Origin: Treponema sp. UBA4307
GTDB taxonomy: Bacteria > Spirochaetota > Spirochaetia > Treponematales > Treponemataceae
DNA: 64,000 nt
Assembly: GCA_002394685.1 (NCBI GenBank)
Contig: DGUP01000067.1
Span: 1 to 64,000, forward strand
Reading direction: 5' to 3'
A program made the translations under genes and the position numbers. Shown in pieces: positions 43,243-52,155 of this stretch. The first letter of the stretch is position 1. Each line of letters starts with the position of its first letter. The notes beneath the pieces were generated by a model, which worked only from the letters and a program-made list of their open reading frames with translations, was not told where the DNA came from and did not search any database.

Positions 43243-44499
43243 TTGAATTGGGGAGTAATTATACCAGTACTTAGTCTTCTGGTTCTTGGAATTGTTGCAG
43301 TCAGACTCTTTGTTGTTTTTCAGGATAAAATACAATTTTTTTCAAAGGGGCTTGATCAGCAGTTCAGATTTTCTGAATTAAGAACACTCTGGTCTCTTGG
43401 AAAAAAATGCGAACTTGAGGAACCTATTTCTCTTTTTTATTCTGTTCCAACAATCAATAAGTGCATAGGAATGATTATTACAGAGTCAAGAAAAAATTTA
43501 ACATATGATTCACCAAGGGTTCAGCTTTTTCTTGATAAGCTTTATAAATTCCGGACAAGAGTAGCCCTTGATGCAGAAGGAAAGAAAAATATTGAAAATA
43601 CAAAATATCTGGATGCAGGACAAAAACTAACAGTAATCCTTCCGGGAAAAGGTGTTTTTGTTTCTAAAATCCTTAACAATGCAAGTGAGATGGTTATTTC
43701 CCTGCCTACACGTTTTGATAAAAAGACTCAATCAACTGTTATAATAAGTGGGGAAAACTGGGCTCATCAGATGATTACACTCTTTTTCTGGCGGAAGGGA
43801 GATGCAATGTATTCTACAATTACTCAAGTTAATGAAGCGGGTGTTTATCAGGGAGATCCGGCACTTTTTGTAAAACATTCAAATGATCTGGTCCGGAACC
43901 AGAAACGCCAGTCAATTCGAAGTGAATGTGAAATCTACGCCCAGATGTACGTTATAAAAACTGAACAGGTTGATTATTCCAGAATTGATAAAACTGGCGG
44001 ATATCGCTGCCTTCTTGAAGATATTTCAGAAGATGGTGCTCTTGTCAGAATCGGAGGAAAAGGTATTCCGAATGTTATGATCAAACTTCAGTTTAAGCTG
44101 GAGGAAACTTTTATTATGATGTTTGGAATTGTAAGGGCAGTTGAATATGATGCAAAAATAAATCAGTCCAGACTCCATTTTGAATGCAAACATATTGAAC
44201 CTGTTATGCGAAATGCTGTTCTTCAATTTGTATACAAAGTAATTCCTGACGACCAGAAGGAAATTCAGGAAGCAATCAAACAGACTGAAGAAGATATTGA
44301 TGAATCAGAAGAAATTGAAAATGATTCTCTGAATGTTGAAAATGATGATGGAAAGAAAGAAAACCAGGAAATTAATTTAAATAATGAAGATGATAGAATC
44401 AGGATAAATGATGATTTTATAATGCCTGAAACAGAGAGTAATCCAGAAGATGAAGAAAAAGCTGCCCTTGAAGCTCTTAGTAAAATTGACGATTTTTAA
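43243..44499 (+). CDS. Membrane-anchored PilZ (c-di-GMP binding) protein
   Basis: An N-terminal membrane helix (~4-25), a YcgR-like N-domain (~90-210) and a PilZ domain (~215-345) with both c-di-GMP motifs: RNQKRQSIR (RxxxR) at ~219 and EDISEDGALVRIGG (D/NxSxxG) at ~257. The acidic C-terminal tail (~350-418) is disordered. The build resembles spirochaete PilZ proteins that link c-di-GMP to motility, and Treponema flagella would be the natural target (inference). The start is TTG 43243 with GTGAGG at good spacing. Confidence 0.8.
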   Translation: MNWGVIIPVLSLLVLGIVAVRLFVVFQDKIQFFSKGLDQQFRFSELRTLWSLGKKCELEEPISLFYSVPTINKCIGMIITESRKNLTYDSPRVQLFLDKLYKFRTRVALDAEGKKNIENTKYLDAGQKLTVILPGKGVFVSKILNNASEMVISLPTRFDKKTQSTVIISGENWAHQMITLFFWRKGDAMYSTITQVNEAGVYQGDPALFVKHSNDLVRNQKRQSIRSECEIYAQMYVIKTEQVDYSRIDKTGGYRCLLEDISEDGALVRIGGKGIPNVMIKLQFKLEETFIMMFGIVRAVEYDAKINQSRLHFECKHIEPVMRNAVLQFVYKVIPDDQKEIQEAIKQTEEDIDESEEIENDSLNVENDDGKKENQEINLNNEDDRIRINDDFIMPETESNPEDEEKAALEALSKIDDF

Positions 44500-44569
44500 T
44501 AAATTTTGATAAAAACGTGGAGAAAAAGTGAATTTTAAATCTGATTAATATATAAGAGGATTTAAAATC

Positions 44570-45829
44570 ATGAAAGAAAATCTGCTGTTTTATTTAAAGA
44601 ATCCATTAGTTGTTTCAGTCTGTATTCTTATCCTGCTGTTTTATACCAGAATTATTAAACTGCCGGATGAAAATCATTATTTTATAGGGACAGAATCTGT
44701 CACCTCAATAAGTGGAACCATAAAATCAAATCCGGTAAAGAAAAATAACGGTTATTACCAGTGTACAATGCTGCTGGAAAAATCTACCGGGAAGGTGTCA
44801 GATTATATAATAGAGTGTTCTGCCTTTGGAAAAATTTCTGTCTTGATTCCTGAGGAAATAGTTGAGGCCCTTTATCCTGGTAAATTATACAGTCTTTCAA
44901 ATTCAAAGAGTCTGCTTGTAGAAGAAAACTCTAGGCTGATTCTTTATGGGCGGATTACCAGAAATTGTTTTATTGCAAAAAAAGTTGAAAATATTCCTCA
45001 GAAAAAATCCTTTATAAATACCCTTTATTCAATAAGGGCAAATATTCGCCTGGCATTTAAGCGATTAATGTATTCCTGGGGATCTGCAGGAGGTCTGATA
45101 CTTTCACTACTTTGTGGAAGCCGGGAATATATTGAAGACGGAGTAGGTGACAATTTTAGAAAAGCCGGTCTTTCTCATATTCTTGCATTAAGTGGAATGC
45201 ATTTAAGTTTTTTTACCGGAATATTTACATGGATTGCAAAAAAAACTTTTGGAAAAAAATTCTCCTTTATATTTAGTTTGACGGGAATTATTTTTTTTGT
45301 TTTCCTTGTTGGATTTACACCTTCACTTTTTCGATCTTTTGTTTTTACATTTATGGTTATATTTGCAAAAGAATTAAGGCTTAAAGAAATTAAACTTTTA
45401 CCCCTACTGGCATTTGTTTTTTTATTTCATTCGATTTTTATTCCGGAAGATGTATTTTCCCTTTCCTTTATGCTTTCATATGCAGCTCTTGCAGGAATTA
45501 TACTTTTTTCAGATTTAATCAATCATTTATTAATAAAGATTATTCCTGGTAAAATATCCTCTTCTTTGGCAGCCAGTCTTTCTGCTTTGAGTACAACAAT
45601 TCCGGTTTCTGCAAATGTATTTGGTCAGATTATGCCTGTCAGCGTAATTTCCTCTTTATTTGTTTCACCACTGATCAGTTTGTTTATGGGATTATCATTT
45701 TTTGCTGTTTTTTTATGCCTTTTAATGCCTTTTCTAGCAGAGCCATTTGGTTGTATAATAAAAATAATTTATGGGGGAATTAAATTTCTGGTAAACTTTT
45801 TTTCAAGGATTCCCCCGGTTACTTTATAG
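44570..45829 (+). CDS. ComEC-type DNA channel protein lacking the metallo-hydrolase domain
   Basis: ComEC/Rec2 forms the inner-membrane DNA uptake channel. Residues ~40-150 form the extracytoplasmic DUF4131-like part. The competence domain has GLSHILALSGMHLSFFTGIF (~205-224) and several membrane helices to the end. The protein stops at ~419, where full-length ComEC continues with a metallo-beta-lactamase-type nuclease. The stop is 14 bases before rsmA, so no detached C-terminal part lies downstream. AGAGGA precedes the start. Confidence 0.8.
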   Translation: MKENLLFYLKNPLVVSVCILILLFYTRIIKLPDENHYFIGTESVTSISGTIKSNPVKKNNGYYQCTMLLEKSTGKVSDYIIECSAFGKISVLIPEEIVEALYPGKLYSLSNSKSLLVEENSRLILYGRITRNCFIAKKVENIPQKKSFINTLYSIRANIRLAFKRLMYSWGSAGGLILSLLCGSREYIEDGVGDNFRKAGLSHILALSGMHLSFFTGIFTWIAKKTFGKKFSFIFSLTGIIFFVFLVGFTPSLFRSFVFTFMVIFAKELRLKEIKLLPLLAFVFLFHSIFIPEDVFSLSFMLSYAALAGIILFSDLINHLLIKIIPGKISSSLAASLSALSTTIPVSANVFGQIMPVSVISSLFVSPLISLFMGLSFFAVFLCLLMPFLAEPFGCIIKIIYGGIKFLVNFFSRIPPVTL

Positions 45830-45843
45830 AACAAGGAATTATT

Positions 45844-46731
45844 ATGCAGCATCCAGATTACAATTCGCCGGCCGCTTTAAAATCTTTCATGGAAGAAAAT
45901 GGAATGGCCATGCAGAAAAAATTCGGTCAGAATTTTATGATAAACAGTGACAGCAGAAAAAAGATAATCAGTTATCTTGAATTGAATCCAGAGGACAGGG
46001 TGTTTGAAGTTGGTCCCGGTTTAGGTTGTATGACTGAAGAAATACTTAATTCTGGTGCAAGACTTACAGCCTTTGAAATTGATTATGGTTTTATTGAGCT
46101 TCTTCATCAGTTTTTTGAAAAGGAAGAAAAAAACGGACAGTTTAATATTGTTGAAGGGGATGTGCTGAAAAAATGGAATTCTTATTATAACGACCTTAAT
46201 CTTTCTCTTGATGAAAAAGGCGTAAGTCCTGTAAAATTTTTTGGTAATCTGCCTTACAATATTGCTGCAACATTCATTGCAGATACAGTTACTAAAAATG
46301 TTATTTTTAAAAAAGGTGTTTTTACTCTTCAAAAGGAAGTTACCCAGCGTATTTTAGCAAAACCATCAACAGAAAATTATTCATCATTTTCAGTCCTTTG
46401 TCAGTTTGCCTATGATGTTAAAGCTGGCATTGAAACAGCACCGGGATGTTTCTGGCCAAAACCAAATGTAGCAAGTCAGACTGTAATCCTTACTCCAAAA
46501 GAAAAACCATATGAATGTTCAAACAGGGCTTTTTTTGTCAAACTGGTTCACGGACTTTTTTTAAGCAGAAGAAAAACAATCAGCAATAACATAAAGCCAT
46601 TTTTGTCTGGAAATTTAACTTTAGATGAACTTTTTTCAAGAACAGGTATTTCACCAAATCAAAGGGCTGAAAATCTTAAAGTTGAGGATTTCCTCTTGTT
46701 GAGTGAAACAATCTCCGGTGCTATACTCTAG
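45844..46731 (+). CDS. rsmA: 16S rRNA dimethyladenosine transferase
   Basis: It dimethylates two adjacent adenines near the 3' end of 16S rRNA. QKKFGQNFM (~23), the SAM loop FEVGPGLGCMTEEIL (~59) and the catalytic NLPYNIAATF (~133) are diagnostic. The 295-residue length is usual. It is followed by a YggS gene after 5 bases. Confidence 0.95.
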   Translation: MQHPDYNSPAALKSFMEENGMAMQKKFGQNFMINSDSRKKIISYLELNPEDRVFEVGPGLGCMTEEILNSGARLTAFEIDYGFIELLHQFFEKEEKNGQFNIVEGDVLKKWNSYYNDLNLSLDEKGVSPVKFFGNLPYNIAATFIADTVTKNVIFKKGVFTLQKEVTQRILAKPSTENYSSFSVLCQFAYDVKAGIETAPGCFWPKPNVASQTVILTPKEKPYECSNRAFFVKLVHGLFLSRRKTISNNIKPFLSGNLTLDELFSRTGISPNQRAENLKVEDFLLLSETISGAIL

Positions 46732-46736
46732 ACATT

Positions 46737-47459
46737 ATGAATGCTGAAGAAATAAAAAATAATTTATTAAAAGTAAAACAGGAAATTAATGACGCTGAAA
46801 TTAAATCTGGAAGAGAAAAGGGGTCTGTAAAACTTTGTGCTGTAAGTAAGTTTCATCCTCAGCAGTCTCTTCTTGATGCAATCCAGGCCGGGCAGTTTTT
46901 ATTCGGTGAAAACAGAGTTCAGGAAGCTGCTGAAAAATTTTCAAATATAGACTCTTTAATCGCTGACAGCAGTAATAAGGTTGAACTTCATATTATTGGC
47001 AGCTTGCAGAGTAATAAAGTTAAAAAGGCTGTTGAAATTGCTTCCTGCATTCAGTCAGTTGATTCTGAAAAACTTATGCAGGAGCTGGAAAAAAACTGCG
47101 CAAAACTTAACCGTAAAATTGAAGTCTTACTGGAAATTCATACCGGGGAAGATTCAAAATCAGGCTTTAGAGATGAAGATTCTGTATTAAAAGTTCTGGA
47201 AAATTCATGTAAAAATTTGTATCCACATTTGGTTGTAAATGGTTTAATGACAATGGCACCATTTGTGGATGATGAAAAACTTATCCGAAAATCTTTTTCT
47301 TCTTTAAGGGAAATGGCAGGTAAGTTTAAAAAGGAGTTTCCGGAGCTGCCTCTTAAGGAATTAAGTATGGGGATGAGCGGCGACTTTAAATATGCAGTTG
47401 AAGAAGGATCAACAATGGTAAGGATAGGAACTGCAATTTTCGGTCAGCGTGTGTACTGA
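46737..47459 (+). CDS. YggS-family PLP homeostasis protein
   Basis: A PLP-carrier protein (PLPHP/YggS), single-domain TIM-barrel related to alanine racemase. The PLP Lys is in LCAVSKFHPQQ (~37), with FGENRVQEAAEK, HIIGSLQSNKVK, and the C-terminal LSMGMSGDFKYAVEEGSTMVRIG binding phosphate (split: LSMGMSGDFKYAVEEG, STMVRIG). Co-transcribed with rsmA. Confidence 0.94.
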   Translation: MNAEEIKNNLLKVKQEINDAEIKSGREKGSVKLCAVSKFHPQQSLLDAIQAGQFLFGENRVQEAAEKFSNIDSLIADSSNKVELHIIGSLQSNKVKKAVEIASCIQSVDSEKLMQELEKNCAKLNRKIEVLLEIHTGEDSKSGFRDEDSVLKVLENSCKNLYPHLVVNGLMTMAPFVDDEKLIRKSFSSLREMAGKFKKEFPELPLKELSMGMSGDFKYAVEEGSTMVRIGTAIFGQRVY

Positions 47460-47481
47460 TTGTTACAGGATAATACAAAAT

Positions 47482-48045
47482 ATGAAAAGGTTTGTTAAAG
47501 TTATTTTTGCATTTTCTCTCTTGTTCTGTCTTGGACATTTGTCTTTTGCTGCAGAAGATACAGATCCTGTTCCCTATGAAGAAGGGGAATTTCCTCAGTG
47601 GGCATATGATCTCAGAAGAGCTGAAATAATTACTTTAGGTTCAATGCCTTTTGTATCAATTGGTGTTACTCTGGGATACGGGGCCTTTCTTATGGCAAAC
47701 GGAGAAATTTCCAGTTTTCCAAATCCTTTTAGTTCATCAAGTTCAGTATTATCCTCTGACCAGGTAAGAAATATATTTTTAATGACAATTGGAATCAGTA
47801 CAATTTATGGAGTTACTGATTTCATAATCAATTACGTTAAAAGGAAAAATAGTCAGCAGCAGAATGACATGTTGCAAAAGGAATCTACTCAGTTTCAGGT
47901 GCGAAAAGTCACGCCAGAAGAAGCGGCTCGGCTTTTAAATGATTCCATGTCTGAACAAACTGAAAGTCAAGAGGATAGCGAAACAGATTCCATCTCTGAA
48001 AATCAGTCTCAGTCAAAACCACACGATGAAAAGGCAGGTAATTAG
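47482..48045 (+). CDS. Exported or membrane protein of unknown function
   Basis: Not recognised. 187 residues. The signal peptide ends near GHLSFAAE. Two hydrophobic segments follow (~58-75, ~98-118), and the C-terminus is hydrophilic, rich in Gln/Ser/Glu. ATG 47482 is preferred to the GTG/ATG overlap with yggS because it begins the signal peptide. The pseudouridine synthase starts one base after its stop, so the two are tightly coupled. Confidence 0.6.
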   Translation: MKRFVKVIFAFSLLFCLGHLSFAAEDTDPVPYEEGEFPQWAYDLRRAEIITLGSMPFVSIGVTLGYGAFLMANGEISSFPNPFSSSSSVLSSDQVRNIFLMTIGISTIYGVTDFIINYVKRKNSQQQNDMLQKESTQFQVRKVTPEEAARLLNDSMSEQTESQEDSETDSISENQSQSKPHDEKAGN

Positions 48046-48046
48046 A

Positions 48047-49018
48047 ATGCCTTATTTTAGATATACTGTTTCCTCAGATTATTCTCTTGGGGAACGACTT
48101 GATAAATACATTGGTAAAATTCCCGGTGGAATGACCCGCAGTAAATTGAAAAGCGGTGTTTCTGAAATATTAGTTAATGATAAAAAAGAAAAGCTTTCTT
48201 ACAAAGTTAAAGCTGGTGATAAAATTGATATTCAGTGGGAAGATGACATTCCTGAAGTAATTCAGGCAGAAAATATTCCCCTAAACATAATCTATGAAGA
48301 TTCTCATGTTTGTGTGATTAACAAGGAACAAGGAATGGTTGTTCATCCGGCCTGCGGAAACTGGGAACATACACTTGTAAATGCACTTCTTTATCATTTT
48401 GGATGGAATAATATTGAAAATCTCCATGAGGGGAGTGAATCTGAAAAACTTACACGACGGCGGCCTGGAATAGTTCACAGACTGGATAAAGATACTTCTG
48501 GAATCATTATTACTGCAAAAGATGATATGTCTGTTGAATTTCTTCAAAAGGAATTTCATAATCATCGAAATATTACTAAAGAATATATTTGTATCTGCCG
48601 GGGTAGACCGCAGCATAAACAGGGCGTCATTAAAACTCAAATAATCCGGGATCCTAAAAACAGAAAGGCTTTTCGGGCGGTTCTTGAAAGCGGTCAGGGA
48701 AAAACAGCTATATCTCATTATAAATGCATTGCCTGCTATGGGGAGTATTCTTTAATGAGGGTTAGAATTTTAACTGGACGAACTCATCAAATCAGAGTAC
48801 ATATGAAGTTCATTAATTGCCCGATCCTTGGAGATCCAATTTACTACAAACAGGATATTGTGTTCCCTAATGCAACCCTTATGCTTCATGCAAGAATGTT
48901 AAAAATCATGCTTCCTGGTAAAAAAGAAATATCTGTTTTCAAAACTGCAACCCCGGAACGTTTTTTAAAAGTGTTAAAAAAACTTAAATCTGAGTATAAA
49001 AAAACTATTCTTCAATAG
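48047..49018 (+). CDS. RluD-like 23S rRNA pseudouridine synthase
   Basis: An N-terminal S4 domain (~12-70) and the catalytic GIVHRLDKDTSGIII (~142-156), followed by LTGRTHQIRVHM (~243). The 323-residue length matches RluD. ATG 48047 was chosen over a frame opening at 47939 because AAGGCAGG precedes it and the S4 domain begins there. Confidence 0.9.
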   Translation: MPYFRYTVSSDYSLGERLDKYIGKIPGGMTRSKLKSGVSEILVNDKKEKLSYKVKAGDKIDIQWEDDIPEVIQAENIPLNIIYEDSHVCVINKEQGMVVHPACGNWEHTLVNALLYHFGWNNIENLHEGSESEKLTRRRPGIVHRLDKDTSGIIITAKDDMSVEFLQKEFHNHRNITKEYICICRGRPQHKQGVIKTQIIRDPKNRKAFRAVLESGQGKTAISHYKCIACYGEYSLMRVRILTGRTHQIRVHMKFINCPILGDPIYYKQDIVFPNATLMLHARMLKIMLPGKKEISVFKTATPERFLKVLKKLKSEYKKTILQ

Positions 49019-49031
49019 CGGAGGGGGAATT

Positions 49032-49739
49032 ATGAATCAAATAGAAATCATTCATGCAGCGAATGAAGAAGAGCCTTTTCTTATAATCAATAAAGCCTCT
49101 GGAATTCCAAGTGCCCCTCTTAAAGAAGGCGATTTATCAGCTTTTTCTCTTGCAGCTGATTTGTACCCCCAGATAAAAAATATCAAATCCAAAAAAAGTG
49201 TTGAAGGGGGATTAATCCATCGCATTGATAACGATACAAAAGGTTTAATTCTTATTGCAGCAAGTCAGTCTTTTTATGACCATTTATGCAGCGAGCAGGA
49301 GAAAGGACTATTTACAAAACGATATGAAGCTTTATGCTGTAAAAATGAATGTGAGCCAGATTCCTCTTATGCCCGAAGGAATTTTTCAGTTAAAGAAGGG
49401 GAAGAAATCATTGTAAAATCCTATTTTCGAAGCTATGGTCCAAAATCCTGTCAGGTTCGTCCTGTAACAGAGGACTCTGGAAAATATGCATTAAAAAAAA
49501 CTTCATCTGCAGAATATGAAACAAGAATTTGTATTACAAAGGAAGGGGACTTTTATAGGGCCAGATGCTTTTTAACAAAAGGTTACAGACATCAGGTCAG
49601 ATGCCATCTTGCCTGGTGCGGTTACCCCATTTCTGGGGACAGAATTTATAATCCTTCCTCAAACCAGAAAGAGTTTTTATTTACCGCTGATGGCTTGTAT
49701 TTTTCATGGAATGGGAAAAAATATTCTTTTGAATTATAG
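49032..49739 (+). CDS. Second RluA-family pseudouridine synthase, short form
   Basis: 235 residues without an S4 domain, as in RluA/TruC-type enzymes. The motif GLIHRIDNDTKGLILI (~60-75) has the catalytic Asp, but Ile and Asn replace the usual Leu and Lys around it. TKGYRHQVRCHLAW (~180) is the late motif. GGAGG precedes the start, 13 bases after the rluD-like gene. The target RNA is not known. Confidence 0.85.
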   Translation: MNQIEIIHAANEEEPFLIINKASGIPSAPLKEGDLSAFSLAADLYPQIKNIKSKKSVEGGLIHRIDNDTKGLILIAASQSFYDHLCSEQEKGLFTKRYEALCCKNECEPDSSYARRNFSVKEGEEIIVKSYFRSYGPKSCQVRPVTEDSGKYALKKTSSAEYETRICITKEGDFYRARCFLTKGYRHQVRCHLAWCGYPISGDRIYNPSSNQKEFLFTADGLYFSWNGKKYSFEL

Positions 49740-49792
49740 GAAAAAGCAGGAAATAAAATAATAAAAAATTACAATGTATTTAAAAAAATAAA

Positions 49793-49813
49793 AACCCCAG
49801 AATTACTGAGGTT
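49793..49813 (-). terminator. Terminator after tRNA-Leu
   Basis: On the minus strand AACCTCAG / CTGGGGTT (one G-T pair) is followed by TTTATTTTTTT, just past the tRNA 3' end. Confidence 0.75.
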
Positions 49814-49820
49814 CTATATG

Positions 49821-49904
49821 TGCCCAGGACGAGACTTGAACTCGTACGCACGTGAGTGCTCTAGTACCTGAAACTAGCGTGTCTACCAATTCCACCATCT
49901 GGGC
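49821..49904 (-). tRNA. tRNA-Leu (CAG)
   Basis: Class II tRNA. Acceptor GCCCAGA / CCTGGGC with an A-C mismatch at the last pair, D arm GTGGAATTGGTAGACAC, anticodon stem CTAGT/ACTAG with loop TTCAGGT, so anticodon CAG. A long variable arm and T arm ACGAGTTCAAGTCTCGT follow. Discriminator A; CCA is not encoded. Confidence 0.93.
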
Positions 49905-49975
49905 AGATTGCCGTAATTGACAACGACAATAAGATACTTTTTATTTTGAATGATGTCAATCAGTTATCAGAAAAA

Positions 49976-50398
49976 TTACTGACATTTATGAACAATTATT
50001 CCAATCAGACATATTAAAACAACAAATAAAACTACAAAGAGCCACATTGGTACACCTGGATCGAAATTTGACAGATTATCACTATGTCTTTTAAAGGCTT
50101 CCCGGATTCTTCTTTTTGACTTGGATGAAAGCTTGTGTTTTAATCCATCTGAACCTGTATTTCCATCATCTGCAGTTCCATAAAGTTCTTCCCTTGTCAT
50201 GGAGTAATGGCAGTTTGGACAGCCATCCTTAAAATCTTTCACAGTTCCAAGGGTTCCGCATTTAGGACAACGTACTGAAGAAAAAAACTTTCCACAATTT
50301 GGACAAAAGCGAGCATTTGCCTTTACTTCATACCCACAGTTTTCACAAAAATATTTAGCAGCTGCTTTGTCACTTTTTTTACTTTTATTTTTTGCCAT
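49976..50398 (-). CDS. Double zinc-ribbon membrane protein
   Basis: 140 residues. Two zinc ribbons at the N-terminus (CENCGYE...CPNCG and CPKCG...CPNC, ~18-64), a basic Ser/Lys linker and a C-terminal membrane helix (~117-136). The zinc part should face the cytoplasm. The partner is unknown. It lies 8 bases after the receiver-like gene and is probably co-expressed with it. Confidence 0.7.
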   Translation of the reverse strand: MAKNKSKKSDKAAAKYFCENCGYEVKANARFCPNCGKFFSSVRCPKCGTLGTVKDFKDGCPNCHYSMTREELYGTADDGNTGSDGLKHKLSSKSKRRIREAFKRHSDNLSNFDPGVPMWLFVVLFVVLICLIGIIVHKCQ

Positions 50399-50406
50399 TC
50401 TTGATT

Positions 50407-51063
50407 TTAGTTCTCAACAAGAATTTCCATCGCGTAAGGTTCAGTTGATTGTACTGAAAGTACCTGAGCTCTTACGTTTTCCGGCTTGCTTCCTGTATTT
50501 AGGGTACAGTTTTTTAATATCGTTCCAGTAGCAATCTGTAATGTGTGGGTAAGAATATCTGGAACGAATGTTAATATTTTATCATGCATTTTATCTACAT
50601 TTCCTGTAACAAGGACATCTGTAAATGGATTTGCAAATACAAATTCAGAATTCTGAACTTCAATTGAACTCTGCTGATTTTGTGTAATTATCTGATTTAA
50701 GGCTGCCAGTCCTTCATCAGAGCAGGAATTGAAAATTCCTTTAACTCCAATTTTACCTGCATCTTCTGAAATTTCTCGGTTGTAAATATCTTCATTCAGG
50801 AGAACGAGAGAAGGCTTGAAAGTGCTTGAACGGGAATAATCAATTTTCAAATTATAAAAGGCGTTGAGAAATGTTCCCATTACTTTCCAGTGACGGGGGT
50901 ATTCCTGGCATGAAATAATGATAAAAGCCGGTCTGATTTCAAAAAGGTTGTCCATTGCCTTAATAAAGTCATGGTATACGATAACATCATATTTGTTTTT
51001 CTTTAAGCTTGATGAAATCTGATTGATAGAATATTCATCATTTGAAATAATTAATGCAATCAT
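50407..51063 (-). CDS. Receiver-like protein without phospho-acceptor
   Basis: Residues ~1-125 follow the order of a response-regulator receiver: IALIISNDE at the start, IRPAFIIISCQE where the phosphorylated Asp should be (Cys here), and KPSLVLLNED after. The remaining ~90 residues resemble a small beta-barrel, perhaps PilZ-like, but without RxxxR. It is probably a phosphorylation-independent pseudo-receiver. ATG 51063 with GGAG six bases away was preferred to TTG 51069. Confidence 0.55.
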   Translation of the reverse strand: MIALIISNDEYSINQISSSLKKNKYDVIVYHDFIKAMDNLFEIRPAFIIISCQEYPRHWKVMGTFLNAFYNLKIDYSRSSTFKPSLVLLNEDIYNREISEDAGKIGVKGIFNSCSDEGLAALNQIITQNQQSSIEVQNSEFVFANPFTDVLVTGNVDKMHDKILTFVPDILTHTLQIATGTILKNCTLNTGSKPENVRAQVLSVQSTEPYAMEILVEN

Positions 51064-51090
51064 TTGCAACTCCCTGTTTGTACTATTCGA

Positions 51091-52059
51091 TTATTCAGTT
51101 CCAATATTGTCGACAGTATAATCGTAAATCTGCCAGATGCCGTCCCGCTGTCTTACATAATAAGTATAACGCTTTTTTTCCAAATATGTCGAATAATTAA
51201 AATATTCAATCACTGTAACGGTACCTTCTGTCTGGGAGTAGGTTGTAGTCTCAATATAGAAATTAGATGGAATTGCAACAATATTTGTGTCAATTCTTGA
51301 CTGACTTAAATCTGCCCTGTATTGACGAAGCATTTGAGCTCTTTCATCAGCACTTGCAAGATTATACTTTCTGCCTCTTGAAGGATCGTTCTTAAGCATT
51401 TGTTCCAGATCCATATAGAGGAAGAATTGATCCCAGAGGCTTCTCTGACGTGCTATGATTGTCTGTTCAACAACCTTGTCCGGACTGATTTCTTCCCTTT
51501 GAAGAACGGAACCTGTTGAAGATTCCAAAGGCAGGTAAGTTGATGAAGATGCTGATGGAGAAGGGTGAACTTCAAGGGAAAGTCTGTTTGATTTTATTTC
51601 GATGCTTTTATTCTTGTACAATTCAGGATAAAAACTCAATTCAACGTAATAGATTGAAGGTTCTTCGATTGTAAGATAATTTTTAAGATTTTCGATAAAA
51701 GAGTATTCTTCATCAGGCTGGAGGGAAATCTCCCTGAAATAAACCATTTGATTTGTTGTGCGCTTTCTTAAAAGGCCTTCTGTCTGAGGCAACTGAGCAT
51801 TTTTAACATTAAATGCCCTGAAATCCAGGGAAAACATTCGGTCATCGGCAAGCATAAAGCGGAGCGTCTGTGTAGAATTATTTCTGATTGTAATGTGGAT
51901 ATAGACAGGATTTTCTTCACTGTTTCCAGGATAATACATCGTTCTGTCATAGAATTTTATGCTAACGTTAGCCTTTGAATAATCTGCCTGAGTCTGGGCA
52001 AAAATACTATGTGCAAAGATGAAAAAAACAGTTATTATAGCAATGGTTATACGTTTCAA
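51091..52059 (-). CDS. Exported protein with Ig-like and NTF2-like parts
   Basis: Not recognised by name. Signal peptide (~1-21, ending SIFAQ). Residues ~28-150 are a beta-sandwich like BsuPI/DUF-type Ig domains (VYIHITIRNNSTQTLRFML). A Ser-rich linker follows, and the last ~65 residues end in YTYYVRQRDGIWQIYDYTVD, typical of NTF2-like folds. The start is TTG 52059 with GGGAG at seven bases; the longer frame lacks a signal peptide. It is divergent from mfd. Confidence 0.65.
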   Translation of the reverse strand: MKRITIAIITVFFIFAHSIFAQTQADYSKANVSIKFYDRTMYYPGNSEENPVYIHITIRNNSTQTLRFMLADDRMFSLDFRAFNVKNAQLPQTEGLLRKRTTNQMVYFREISLQPDEEYSFIENLKNYLTIEEPSIYYVELSFYPELYKNKSIEIKSNRLSLEVHPSPSASSSTYLPLESSTGSVLQREEISPDKVVEQTIIARQRSLWDQFFLYMDLEQMLKNDPSRGRKYNLASADERAQMLRQYRADLSQSRIDTNIVAIPSNFYIETTTYSQTEGTVTVIEYFNYSTYLEKKRYTYYVRQRDGIWQIYDYTVDNIGTE

Positions 52060-52155
52060 GGTAATACTCCCGTATCTGATATGGTATATAAAAAGCCCAT
52101 ATTGTGATTGACTTTTGAAAATAACCAAAAATCTTACTTATATAATCGGTAAAGT

